19,209 nt of DNA from Leclercia sp. UBA7405 (GTDB lineage Bacteria > Pseudomonadota > Gammaproteobacteria > Enterobacterales > Enterobacteriaceae). This document shows, piece after piece, positions 1 through 5,893 of this stretch. The DNA lies in contig DKMV01000192.1 in the NCBI GenBank assembly GCA_002469605.1, positions 1 to 19,209 on the forward strand, in the 5' to 3' direction. Under the pieces are notes generated by a model. That model made no database searches. It had not been told where the DNA came from and saw only the letters and a program-made list of their open reading frames with translations. Position 1 is the stretch's first letter; each line of letters opens with the position of its first letter. The position numbers and the translations under genes are program-made.

Positions 1-728
1 ATGCCTGGGTTTTGATACGCCTCGCGCCCTACCATCACCCCGTCCATATGCTCAAGGTGCGCCTTCGCCTCTTCCAGCGATTTGATGCCGCCGTTAATCG
101 ACATGGTCAGGTGCGGGAAATCACGCTTCAGCTGATACACCCGCGGGTAGTCCAGCGGCGGGATCTCGCGGTTCTCTTTCGGGCTCAGGCCGGAGAGCAA
201 GGCCTTGCGGGCGTGGATAATAAACATCTCGCACTCGCCGTTGCCGGAGACGGTATTGATAAAGTCGCAGAGGAATTCATAGCTGTCCTGGTCGTCGATA
301 CCGATACGGGTTTTCACCGTCACCGGAATAGAGACCACGTCGCGCATCGCTTTCACACAGTCGGCCACCAGCTGCGCGTTGCCCATCAGGCAGGCGCCGA
401 ACATGCCGTTCTGCACGCGGTCGGAGGGACAACCCACGTTAAGGTTGATCTCGTCATACCCCCGCTCCTGCGCCAACTTCGCACAGTGGGCCAGTGCCGC
501 CGGATCGCTGCCGCCCAGCTGCAACGCCAGCGGATGCTCCTCTTCGCTATAGGCCAGATAGTCGCCCTTACCGTGAATAATCGCCCCGGTCGTCACCATC
601 TCGGTGTACAGCAGCGTATTACGCGACAGCAGACGCAGGAAATAACGGCAGTGCCTGTCCGTCCAGTCGAGCATCGGCGCGATGGAGAAACGGTGGGCGG
701 GATAAGCGGAGCGAAGTTCTGACGACAT
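1..728 (-). CDS. dusA: tRNA-dihydrouridine(20/20a) synthase DusA, 5' part (gene cut by window edge)
   Basis: FMN-dependent enzyme that reduces uridines 20/20a in the D-loop of tRNA to dihydrouridine. The minus-strand frame opens with [20 protein letters not shown] and stays open for 242 codons to the left edge; the family is about 330 residues, so roughly the last quarter is missing. The hallmark [11 protein letters not shown] is present, with the family's catalytic cysteine at residue 100. The frame reaches the [11 protein letters not shown] motif of the FMN-phosphate-binding side of the TIM barrel just before the edge. The ATG at 728-726 is the most upstream possible start, because an in-frame TAA lies four codons upstream; no strong Shine-Dalgarno precedes it. 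The gene is divergent from hicA. The 5' end of dusA is a known integration target for some prophages and islands (established knowledge), which is relevant to the accessory block next door. Confidence 0.97.
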   Translation of the reverse strand, partial: MSSELRSAYPAHRFSIAPMLDWTDRHCRYFLRLLSRNTLLYTEMVTTGAIIHGKGDYLAYSEEEHPLALQLGGSDPAALAHCAKLAQERGYDEINLNVGCPSDRVQNGMFGACLMGNAQLVADCVKAMRDVVSIPVTVKTRIGIDDQDSYEFLCDFINTVSGNGECEMFIIHARKALLSGLSPKENREIPPLDYPRVYQLKRDFPHLTMSINGGIKSLEEAKAHLEHMDGVMVGREAYQNPG

Positions 729-764
729 GGCGAATTTTTAAGCATCTGGTGAAAAGGGGGCGCT

Positions 765-773
765 ACTATAGCA
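765..773 (-). promoter_or_regulatory. Candidate extended -10 promoter of dusA
   Basis: On the minus strand the sequence reads TGC-TATAGT, an extended -10 element (TGn plus a 5/6 match to TATAAT), about 37 bases before the dusA ATG. No convincing -35 hexamer is visible 16-18 bases upstream, which fits an extended -10 promoter. This is prediction from motif only. The same bases belong to the 11-bp direct repeat shared with the cupin promoter. Confidence 0.45.
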
Positions 774-777
774 CAGG
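767..777 (+). repeat. 11-bp direct repeat, left copy
   Basis: TATAGCACAGG, exactly repeated in the same orientation at 3499-3509. The two copies bracket hicA, hicB, the TraF-like gene and the cupin gene. Each copy also covers a predicted -10 element of a leftward gene (dusA here). Confidence 0.5.
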
Positions 778-799
778 CTCAAAAAGGATACGATCCAGC

Positions 800-828
800 T
801 TGTGATGATATCAAAAAATGATATCATC
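800..828 (+). promoter_or_regulatory. hicAB promoter overlapped by a perfect 10-bp inverted repeat (probable HicB operator)
   Basis: GATGATATCA (804-813) and TGATATCATC (819-828) are exact reverse complements separated by AAAAA. A -35-like TTGTGA (800-805) and a -10-like TATCAT (822-827), 16 bases apart, lie on the palindrome, so a protein bound there would block RNA polymerase. HicB antitoxins with a C-terminal ribbon-helix-helix domain are known to autorepress from palindromic operators. Assignment of this palindrome to HicB is inference from position. Confidence 0.65.
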
Positions 829-873
829 CAAGCGGACTGGTAGAGGGTAACCGCACAATGGATTGCACGGAAA

Positions 874-1137
874 ATGAAAAATATAAACGCCAGACATCAA
901 AAAACATTACAGCTTATATTTTCTCAGCCCACGCCCAGCTCGCTGGAATGGCGCAAAATAGAGGCCCTGTTTATCGCGTTGGGGGCAAAAGTCTCTGAAG
1001 GCAGTGGTTCACGGGTCAGGTTTGAAATTAATCAGGTGGTGGCCTCTTTTCATCGACCACACCCTGATAAAGAAGCGAAGGTCTATCAGGTGCGGGACGC
1101 AATGGCTTTTCTCATCGCAGCAGGAGTATCTATATGA
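874..1137 (+). CDS. hicA: HicA-family mRNA interferase toxin of a type II toxin-antitoxin pair
   Basis: HicA toxins are small dsRBD-like-fold RNases that cleave mRNA and arrest growth when not bound by HicB. This 87-residue protein has the family core IEALFIALGAKVSEGSGSRV followed by SFHRPHP (residues 58-64) and a C-terminal VRDAMAFLIAAG helix. It belongs to a longer HicA type (about 85 residues against about 58 for the E. coli K-12 protein), with an extra N-terminal HQKTLQLIF segment. The Gly-Ser-His motif of short HicA proteins reads Gly-Ser-Arg here, so the catalytic histidine is probably His60 or His63 (inference). The ATG at 874 is the first possible start, as an in-frame TAG lies at 841-843 with no ATG, GTG or TTG after it. 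Its own ribosome site is weak. The stop overlaps the hicB start (ATGA), indicating translational coupling. Confidence 0.88.
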   Translation: MKNINARHQKTLQLIFSQPTPSSLEWRKIEALFIALGAKVSEGSGSRVRFEINQVVASFHRPHPDKEAKVYQVRDAMAFLIAAGVSI

Positions 1138-1469
1138 CTAACACCATGACATATAAAGGCTATGCCGCCAAAATTGATTACAGTGATGAAGATCTGTGTT
1201 TCGTCGGGCATATAGCGGGGATCAGAGATGTCATAGGGTTTCATGCGGATAATGTCGCCGCACTGCGCCAGGCGTTTGAGGAAGCGGTGGATGATTATCT
1301 TGCTTATTGTGCGGAGCAAGGGCGTGAGCCCCTTCGACCGGCAAGCGGTAAAATCAGTTTACGCATCCCGCCGGAAATTCATTCCGCTATTAATATCGCC
1401 GCAGAGGTTTCCGGTAAAAGCGTTAATCAATGGATCAGCGATACCCTCACTAAAGCCGCCCACAGTTAA
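1134..1469 (+). CDS. hicB: HicB-family antitoxin
   Basis: Antitoxin that binds and neutralises HicA and represses the operon. The 111-residue protein shows the HicB two-part plan. Residues about 5-65 (YKGYAAKIDYSDEDLCFVGH, then a helix rich in Glu and Ala) form the degraded RNase H-like HicB fold. Residues about 73-108 (KISLRIPPEIHSAINIAAEV followed by GKSVNQWISDTL) form a ribbon-helix-helix DNA-binding domain. AGGAG at 1122-1126 sits seven bases before the ATG, a stronger ribosome site than that of hicA, as expected if antitoxin should exceed toxin. The toxin-first order is typical of hicAB. It is followed at once by a strong terminator. Product identity is very likely; activity of the pair is not shown by sequence. 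Confidence 0.92.
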   Translation: MTNTMTYKGYAAKIDYSDEDLCFVGHIAGIRDVIGFHADNVAALRQAFEEAVDDYLAYCAEQGREPLRPASGKISLRIPPEIHSAINIAAEVSGKSVNQWISDTLTKAAHS

Positions 1470-1470
1470 C

Positions 1471-1498
1471 AAAAGGGCACCCTCCCGGGTGCCCTTTT
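1471..1498. terminator. Bidirectional terminator between hicB and the TraF-like gene
   Basis: A perfect 12-bp inverted repeat, AAAAGGGCACCC (1471-1482) and GGGTGCCCTTTT (1487-1498), with a TCCC loop. The A/T ends supply a T-run on both strands, so it can end transcription of hicB (plus) and of the converging gene at 1502-2812 (minus). Confidence 0.9.
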
Positions 1499-1501
1499 GC
1501 C

Positions 1502-2812
1502 TCAGAACGTCATGGTGAGCTGTGCGCCAGCACCCCAGGTTTCGTCTTCACCGTAAATACCGGTCAGGTCGACATGCACCTTATTAAAGGGCGCGAAGCC
1601 TAAACCACCAGTAAAGACGTTGCTGTTGTTACCTTTCACATCCCCACGGAAGCCCGCGCGAACCGCCAGCCAGCTCAGCGGCGTCACTTCCGCACCTACG
1701 CCCACATACTGGGAGGTATCTTCGGATTTAAAGCCTTTGGTTTCGGTCAGATCGCCATCGGCGGTGAGGGTGACAAGGTCTGTGTGCCAGGCGACGCCTG
1801 CGGTCACCAGCGGGCGGATCTGGTAAGTGTCTTTGTAGCTCACCACTTCACCGGTACGACCATTGGTGATGCGGATATCACGGGTGTCGATATCGCGGGA
1901 CATCAGGTTTTGTCCGCTCAGGCCGACGGTCCAGTTCTCGCCAAAGTCGGCGGCCACGCCGACGTCAACGTTGAAGCCGGTATCATCATTACGGTAGCGG
2001 CTGCTGTTCCAGTCGCTGCTGTCATAGTCGTAGATAGAGGTGGTGTAGTTATAGAGCCAGGTTTTTTGCAGTTTCGGCGTCACGCCTAAGGAGACCGGCA
2101 CATCACCTACGTCAAACTGGCGGGCTACCGCGATACCGTAATCGGAGACAATAGCCGCCTTGCCGGAGGCCGTAGAGTTCAGGTTTCGCGTGATCTGATC
2201 GCTGCCGTTAATGGCCGCATCTATCGCCACGGCTCCAGCACGCACGGTGCTGTTCTGGATCCCCCGCAGATAATCAATATCCTGCTGATCGATAGAAGAA
2301 CTTACGCGGGCATGGGCATAGCCTTTGGCCACGAATGCCACGGAAAGTACGTCGTTTGGCACGCTAACGGCAAGCCCGGCGCCCGCTGTGGCGCGTGCGG
2401 TTTTACCGTTCAGGTAATCCAGCTCATCGGCCAGATCTTTCGCCGCTCCCTGGAACTGCCTGACCGAACCCAGAGGATTAGCGAGGATGTCCCCCACCGT
2501 CAGATTGTCGATAACGTCATCGTAGTAGTTAACTTTGTCGTTAATGTTGTCGATCTCATCCTGAAGATTGTCTTTATCAGTGATCTGCGCGCCAACGGTC
2601 GGCAGGATCACCGTCACGTTATCGTCGGGCTGAGATCTTGCCAGCAGCGCCGGGTTCATCAGGACCCCACTGCCGTAATGCGCTGATGCTACACCCGTGC
2701 CGCCCATCGCGTCGCCGCGTGCTTCTGTCCAGGTATTGGCTGCCCCCGCCTGATTTGCCACAAAAAAGGAGACAGCGATGCTTACCACCGAAAACTTAAA
2801 ATGTTTTTTCAC
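1502..2812 (-). CDS. TraF-like outer-membrane beta-barrel protein (misnamed 'conjugal transfer' family)
   Basis: A 436-residue exported protein. Residues 1-24 are a signal peptide (MKKHFKFSVVSIAVSFFVAN, then QAGA) with a likely cleavage before ANTW. After it comes a GDAMGGTGVASA / GSGVLMNPALLAR stretch typical of the TraF_2/FadL-like barrel families, a central Asp/Asn-rich helical insert (about residues 80-140), then alternating beta strands. The protein ends in LTMTF; a C-terminal aromatic residue is the usual BAM-assembly signal of outer-membrane barrels. Databases often call this family 'conjugal transfer protein TraF', but no transfer genes are nearby, and a transport or surface role is more likely (inference). 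The start is a GTG at 2812-2810: an in-frame TAA lies five codons upstream and there is no ATG between. A weak GACGAG ribosome site precedes it. The substrate is unknown. Confidence 0.75.
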   Translation of the reverse strand: MKKHFKFSVVSIAVSFFVANQAGAANTWTEARGDAMGGTGVASAHYGSGVLMNPALLARSQPDDNVTVILPTVGAQITDKDNLQDEIDNINDKVNYYDDVIDNLTVGDILANPLGSVRQFQGAAKDLADELDYLNGKTARATAGAGLAVSVPNDVLSVAFVAKGYAHARVSSSIDQQDIDYLRGIQNSTVRAGAVAIDAAINGSDQITRNLNSTASGKAAIVSDYGIAVARQFDVGDVPVSLGVTPKLQKTWLYNYTTSIYDYDSSDWNSSRYRNDDTGFNVDVGVAADFGENWTVGLSGQNLMSRDIDTRDIRITNGRTGEVVSYKDTYQIRPLVTAGVAWHTDLVTLTADGDLTETKGFKSEDTSQYVGVGAEVTPLSWLAVRAGFRGDVKGNNSNVFTGGLGFAPFNKVHVDLTGIYGEDETWGAGAQLTMTF

Positions 2813-2892
2813 AGTATGCTCGTCTTATTGTTAGTGAACATAAATCTCTCGTCCGTTATCACCCAGACGAAAGCAATCTATTGCTGTGAATA

Positions 2893-2913
2893 GAGCTAAT
2901 AAGTGGAGCTAAT
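2893..2913. repeat. Short direct repeat upstream of the TraF-like gene
   Basis: GAGCTAAT occurs at 2893-2900 and again at 2906-2913, a 13-bp period, in the 169-bp gap upstream of the minus-strand TraF-like gene. It could be a tandem regulator site on one face of the helix or chance. I could not identify a clear promoter in this gap. Confidence 0.35.
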
Positions 2914-2981
2914 TTGTGAAAAGGCCCGTGTTACCCGGGTTTGCTGTCGGTTAGTACCCTAATTATTTATAGAAGACGAAA

Positions 2982-3470
2982 TTATTTTCGCCCAGGTTTT
3001 CCATCGTGCGGGCCAAAAAATTGGGGTGGGTGGTCAACCCAGCGATCCTGGCGGGTGGCGGCATAGGAGTCGTTTTGTGGATAATAGATTCGGTTAGATT
3101 TTTTATTCGCCTCGCCAATTACCAACAGCCGCACCTCTTCGTCGGTATTGTTGATAAAGGTATGACAGATGCCGGTTCCGGCGGGGAAGCCCACGCTGTC
3201 GCCGGGCTCCAGCGCCCAGAGGTAACCGTTGATCCACACCTGGGGATAGCCCTCCAGCACGTGCACGAACTCCTCTTCATCGCTCTCCGCATGGGGGTAA
3301 GAGGTGCGCCGCCCCGGCGGCAGCCGCTCGTGGTGGATGCCAATGCGGCCCAGACCCAGCGCGCGGGCCAGCGGAGCGCCGATAGAGAAGCGCTCGTCGC
3401 TGTCGGGATAAGTCGAATCATCGGCCCCTTCCAGCTCCCGCCAGTGTCGAATACAGTCAGGTTTTTTCAT
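2982..3470 (-). CDS. Small single-domain cupin protein
   Basis: A 162-residue cytosolic protein with one conserved cupin barrel. Cupin motif 1 is seen as PHAESDEEEFVHVLEG (His60, Glu66/Glu67) and motif 2 as GDSVGFPAGTGICHTFIN (residues 90-107), which fits the pattern G-x5-P-x-G-x2-H-x3-N, with His103. These residues normally bind a metal ion. The start at 3470 (MKKPDCIRHW) is chosen because a good AGGAA ribosome site lies seven bases upstream; the frame stays open further upstream to 3539, but that extension would run through the predicted promoter. The gene is divergent from zur, so a link to metal homeostasis is conceivable, but I saw no Zur-box palindrome here. The exact reaction or ligand cannot be told. 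Confidence 0.8.
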   Translation of the reverse strand: MKKPDCIRHWRELEGADDSTYPDSDERFSIGAPLARALGLGRIGIHHERLPPGRRTSYPHAESDEEEFVHVLEGYPQVWINGYLWALEPGDSVGFPAGTGICHTFINNTDEEVRLLVIGEANKKSNRIYYPQNDSYAATRQDRWVDHPPQFFGPHDGKPGRK

Positions 3471-3496
3471 TATTAATTCCTCATATTGATGGCTCA

Positions 3497-3505
3497 TATA
3501 TAGCA
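3497..3505 (-). promoter_or_regulatory. Candidate extended -10 promoter of the cupin gene
   Basis: The minus strand reads TGC-TATATA, an extended -10 about 26 bases before the cupin ATG. It shares an 11-base identity with the dusA promoter region (see the direct-repeat features). No good -35 is visible. Confidence 0.42.
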
Positions 3506-3509
3506 CAGG
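3499..3509 (+). repeat. 11-bp direct repeat, right copy
   Basis: TATAGCACAGG, identical to 767-777. It lies between the cupin start and zur. It may be an insertion scar, a duplicated promoter piece or coincidence. Confidence 0.5.
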
Positions 3510-3581
3510 GCGCGGATCTCGGCGTTTTGAGCAGAACATGATAAAGTGAGGGTTTGTTGTTCCACGTACTTGAGGTGCTTA

Positions 3582-4103
3582 ATGGAAAAGACCACAACGC
3601 AGGATCTGCTGGCGCAGGCTGAAAAGCTGTGCGCGCAACGCAATGTGCGCCTGACCCCGCAGCGCCTTGAAGTTTTGCGCCTGCTCAGCCTGCAACAGGG
3701 GGCGATCAGCGCCTACGACCTGCTGGATTTACTGCGTGCCAGCGAGCCGCAGGCAAAGCCGCCTACCGTCTATCGCGCGCTCGATTTTTTACTGGAGCAG
3801 GGCTTTGTGCATAAGGTGGAGTCAGCTAACAGCTATGTGCTGTGCCATCTGTTCGATCAGCCGACCCATACCTCGGCCATGTTTATCTGCGATCGCTGCG
3901 GAAGCGTAAAGGAAGAGGGTGCGGAAGGGGTTGAGGATATTATGCATACCCTGGCGGCAAAAATGGGCTTTGCGCTCAGGCATAATGTGATTGAAGCGCA
4001 CGGCCTGTGCGGTGACTGTGTGGAAGTGGAGGCCTGTAGCCATCAGAGCGACTGCCAGCACGATCACAGCATTCAGATGAAGAAAAAGCTGCGCCAGAAA
4101 TAA
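3582..4103 (+). CDS. zur: Zinc uptake regulator Zur (Fur family)
   Basis: Zn(II)-responsive repressor that shuts off zinc import genes when zinc is plentiful; cytosolic dimer. The 173-residue product (MEKTTTQDLLAQAEKLCAQR) is almost colinear with the 171-residue E. coli Zur. The N-terminal winged helix (about 20-85) contains NVRLTPQRLEVLRLL and PPTVYRALDFLLEQGFVHKV. The structural zinc ligands Cys103, Cys106, Cys143 and Cys146 are all present, as are the regulatory-site ligands His77, Cys88, His96 and Glu111. An in-frame upstream ATG at 3546 is rejected in favour of 3582, which has GAGG six to seven bases before it and matches the family N-terminus. It is divergent from the cupin gene and convergent with yjbJ. 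A weak extended -10 (TGATAAAGT, 3539-3547) may serve it. Confidence 0.97.
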   Translation: MEKTTTQDLLAQAEKLCAQRNVRLTPQRLEVLRLLSLQQGAISAYDLLDLLRASEPQAKPPTVYRALDFLLEQGFVHKVESANSYVLCHLFDQPTHTSAMFICDRCGSVKEEGAEGVEDIMHTLAAKMGFALRHNVIEAHGLCGDCVEVEACSHQSDCQHDHSIQMKKKLRQK

Positions 4104-4106
4104 AAC

Positions 4107-4130
4107 GGGCGGCCAGTGGCCGCCCTTATT
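4107..4130 (+). terminator. Terminator of zur
   Basis: GGGCGGCC (4107-4114) and GGCCGCCC (4118-4125) form an 8-bp all-GC stem with an AGT loop, followed by TTATT. It lies four bases after the zur stop, between zur and converging yjbJ. AAAA before the stem gives a possible T-run on the other strand too. Confidence 0.75.
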
Positions 4131-4160
4131 GTACATCCTTATACCTGCGGATAGTCTCGC

Positions 4161-4370
4161 TTACCAGCGATAGTCGTGACGGGTTTCCCAATCACCAACC
4201 TCTTTTTCCGCCTGATCTTTTTGGTATCCATAACGTTCCTGGATTTTACCGACCAGCTGATCGCGTTTCCCTTCGATGACGGTCATATCGTCATCGGTCA
4301 GCTTGCCCCACTGTTCTTTCGCTTTACCTTTGAACTGTTTCCAGTTACCGCCGACTTCGTCTTTATTCAT
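4161..4370 (-). CDS. yjbJ: CsbD-family stress protein YjbJ
   Basis: A 69-residue, highly charged soluble protein (starting MNKDEVGGNWKQFKGKAKEQ) of the CsbD family. It has the same length as, and near-identical sequence to, E. coli YjbJ, an abundant general-stress protein whose biochemical role is unknown. Helix-forming segments GKRDQLVGKIQERYGYQKDQ and the C-terminal WETRHDYRW are visible. The start at 4370 is set by GAGGA seven bases upstream; the frame continues upstream to 4475, but that part has no family match. The gene is downstream of dinF with its own candidate stationary-phase promoter. Confidence 0.95.
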   Translation of the reverse strand: MNKDEVGGNWKQFKGKAKEQWGKLTDDDMTVIEGKRDQLVGKIQERYGYQKDQAEKEVGDWETRHDYRW

Positions 4371-4440
4371 AATCATGTCCTCATCGTTCGGTGAATAGCT
4401 ATTGATTCGTCCGTTACGTTCATTTCCTGCTGGACGTGAT

Positions 4441-4452
4441 AATAAGTATAGA
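4441..4452 (-). promoter_or_regulatory. Candidate sigma-S type -10 element of yjbJ
   Basis: The minus strand reads TCTATACTTATT. This matches the known sigma-S preference (TCTATACTTAA), with C just before the -10 hexamer TATACT. It would start transcription about 65 bases before the yjbJ ATG, and YjbJ is known in E. coli as a sigma-S dependent protein. Motif-based prediction. Confidence 0.6.
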
Positions 4453-4512
4453 TAAGGCTTCGGTTGTTGGGACATTATTCAGAATCTTTTACCGTTTGGG
4501 TAAACGAAACCG

Positions 4513-5832
4513 CTATAAGAACCAGCTATTGTTGCGCCAGTGACGGCGCCAGATAAGCGCCAGCGACAGGCCGCGCAGGGCCAGGAAGACCGCCAGAGCC
4601 AGCCACAAACCGTGATTTCCCAGCCAGGGCAGCGTGAGCAGCGTCAGGCCAAAGCCGGCGGCGGCAATCGCCATACTGTTGCGCATTTCGGCCCCCCGGG
4701 TTGCGCCGATAAACATGCCATCCAGCAGGTAGCACCACACCCCCACCACCGGCAGCACGACCTGCCAGAAGAGATAGTGGCTTGCCAGCTGACGCAGTTC
4801 GGGTAGCGAGGTCAGCAGCGCGATGATCTGGTTGCCAGCTATGGCGTAAATTAACGCAAAGGCCAGCGCTACCAGCCCCGCCTGGCGACAGGCCGATCGC
4901 CAGACGTCTCGCAGTTGCCCGCTTTCACGCGCGCCATAGGCCTGGCCGGAGTGGGCCTCTACCGCATAGGCAAAGCCATCCAGCGCGTAGGCGGTAAAGG
5001 TGAGCAGCGTCATCAGCACGGCGTTCACCGCCACGATTTCCGGCCCCAGCCGGGCACCAAATACGGTCAGTGCCCCAAAGCAGAGCTGTAGCAGCAGCGA
5101 GCGCAGCATAATGTCCCGGTTCAGAGCCAGCAGCTTGCGGATATTACCGCGCCAGCTTGTTTTCAGCAGGCTGAGGGAGATGCCGCGCAGGGCCAGCACG
5201 TGCCAGACCATCCGCAGGCCGATAAGCAGGGTGACATATTCCGCCACGGCGGTGGCCAGCGCCGCCCCCTGGACGTTCATCTTCAGCCCTATCACCAGCC
5301 AGAGGTCCAGCACGATGTTGATCAGGTTGCCGACCACCAGCAGGATCACCGGGGCACGGGCATACTGCACGCCCAGCAGCCAGCCAAGCAGCACCAGGTT
5401 CGCCAGCGAGGCCGGGGCGCTGAGCCAGCGGATCTCCAGGAAACGCCGCGCCTGCGCCAGCACCGCATCGCTGCCGCCAACGATATGCAGCGCCAGGTCG
5501 ATCAGCGGCGTACGCAGCAGCACGATTAGCAGCCCGGCGCCCAGCGCCATAATCAGGGGCTGCACCAGCGCGCGTGCCAGGCGCTGGGGATCTTTTGCTC
5601 CCCAGGCCTGAGCGGTAAGCCCGGTGGTACTCATCCGCAGAAAGAGCAGCAGCATAAAGAGGAAGCTGGTTGCCGTGGCGCCAATTGCCACGCCGCCCAG
5701 ATAAACGGGGGAATCCAGATGGCCAATCACCGCCGTATCCGCCAGCCCGAGCAGCGGCACGCTGATATTGGAGACGATCATCGGCAGCGCAAGACGCCAT
5801 AACGCCTTATCGGAAGCAGTCAGCAGAGACAT
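4513..5832 (-). CDS. dinF: MATE-family efflux protein DinF, damage-inducible
   Basis: A 439-residue polytopic inner-membrane protein of the MATE/DinF transporter family with about 12 hydrophobic segments. It begins MSLLTASDKALWRLALPMIV and contains the family stretches LADTAVIGHLDSPVYLGGVA, FLRMSTTGLTAQAWGAKDPQ and VGVWCYLLDGMFIGATRGAE. In E. coli it is co-transcribed with lexA as part of the SOS regulon and linked to protection from oxidative stress and bile salts; the substrate is uncertain. The ATG at 5832 is the only plausible ATG, since an in-frame TAG lies ten codons upstream, and its ribosome site is poor. The 60-base gap to lexA carries a strong intrinsic terminator, so dinF expression is probably reduced relative to lexA (inference). 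Confidence 0.94.
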   Translation of the reverse strand: MSLLTASDKALWRLALPMIVSNISVPLLGLADTAVIGHLDSPVYLGGVAIGATATSFLFMLLLFLRMSTTGLTAQAWGAKDPQRLARALVQPLIMALGAGLLIVLLRTPLIDLALHIVGGSDAVLAQARRFLEIRWLSAPASLANLVLLGWLLGVQYARAPVILLVVGNLINIVLDLWLVIGLKMNVQGAALATAVAEYVTLLIGLRMVWHVLALRGISLSLLKTSWRGNIRKLLALNRDIMLRSLLLQLCFGALTVFGARLGPEIVAVNAVLMTLLTFTAYALDGFAYAVEAHSGQAYGARESGQLRDVWRSACRQAGLVALAFALIYAIAGNQIIALLTSLPELRQLASHYLFWQVVLPVVGVWCYLLDGMFIGATRGAEMRNSMAIAAAGFGLTLLTLPWLGNHGLWLALAVFLALRGLSLALIWRRHWRNNSWFL

Positions 5833-5851
5833 GTGAATAACCAGAGAGAGA

Positions 5852-5883
5852 AAAACAGCAGGCTACGGCGATGCCGTAGCCTG
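5852..5883 (-). terminator. Intrinsic terminator between lexA and dinF
   Basis: CAGGCTACGGC (5859-5869) and GCCGTAGCCTG (5873-5883) form a perfect 11-bp stem with a 3-base loop. On the minus strand the stem is followed by CTG and then TTTTT (5852-5856 on top are A). It lies eleven bases after the lexA stop codon and 26 bases before the dinF start. Confidence 0.8.
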
Positions 5884-5893
5884 TCGGGAATAA

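Noticed and set aside
12..722. 236-codon plus-strand ORF at the left end
   Set aside because: Antisense to dusA, which carries all family motifs in the opposite strand.
851..870. Imperfect palindrome at the hicA leader as a second operator
   Set aside because: Only 7 of 10 positions match between arms; could be chance.
2920..2945. Possible terminator after the cupin gene (CCCG/CGGG near a T-run on minus)
   Set aside because: The stem is about 4 bp with mismatches, and pairing is ambiguous.
3546..3581. Upstream ATG extending zur by 12 residues
   Set aside because: The added residues do not match Zur, and the ATG at 3582 has the proper ribosome site.
4488..4504. TTTACC/GGTAAA hairpin after dinF
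   Set aside because: Only 6 bp and AT-rich, with no T-run on the minus strand; too weak to call a terminator.
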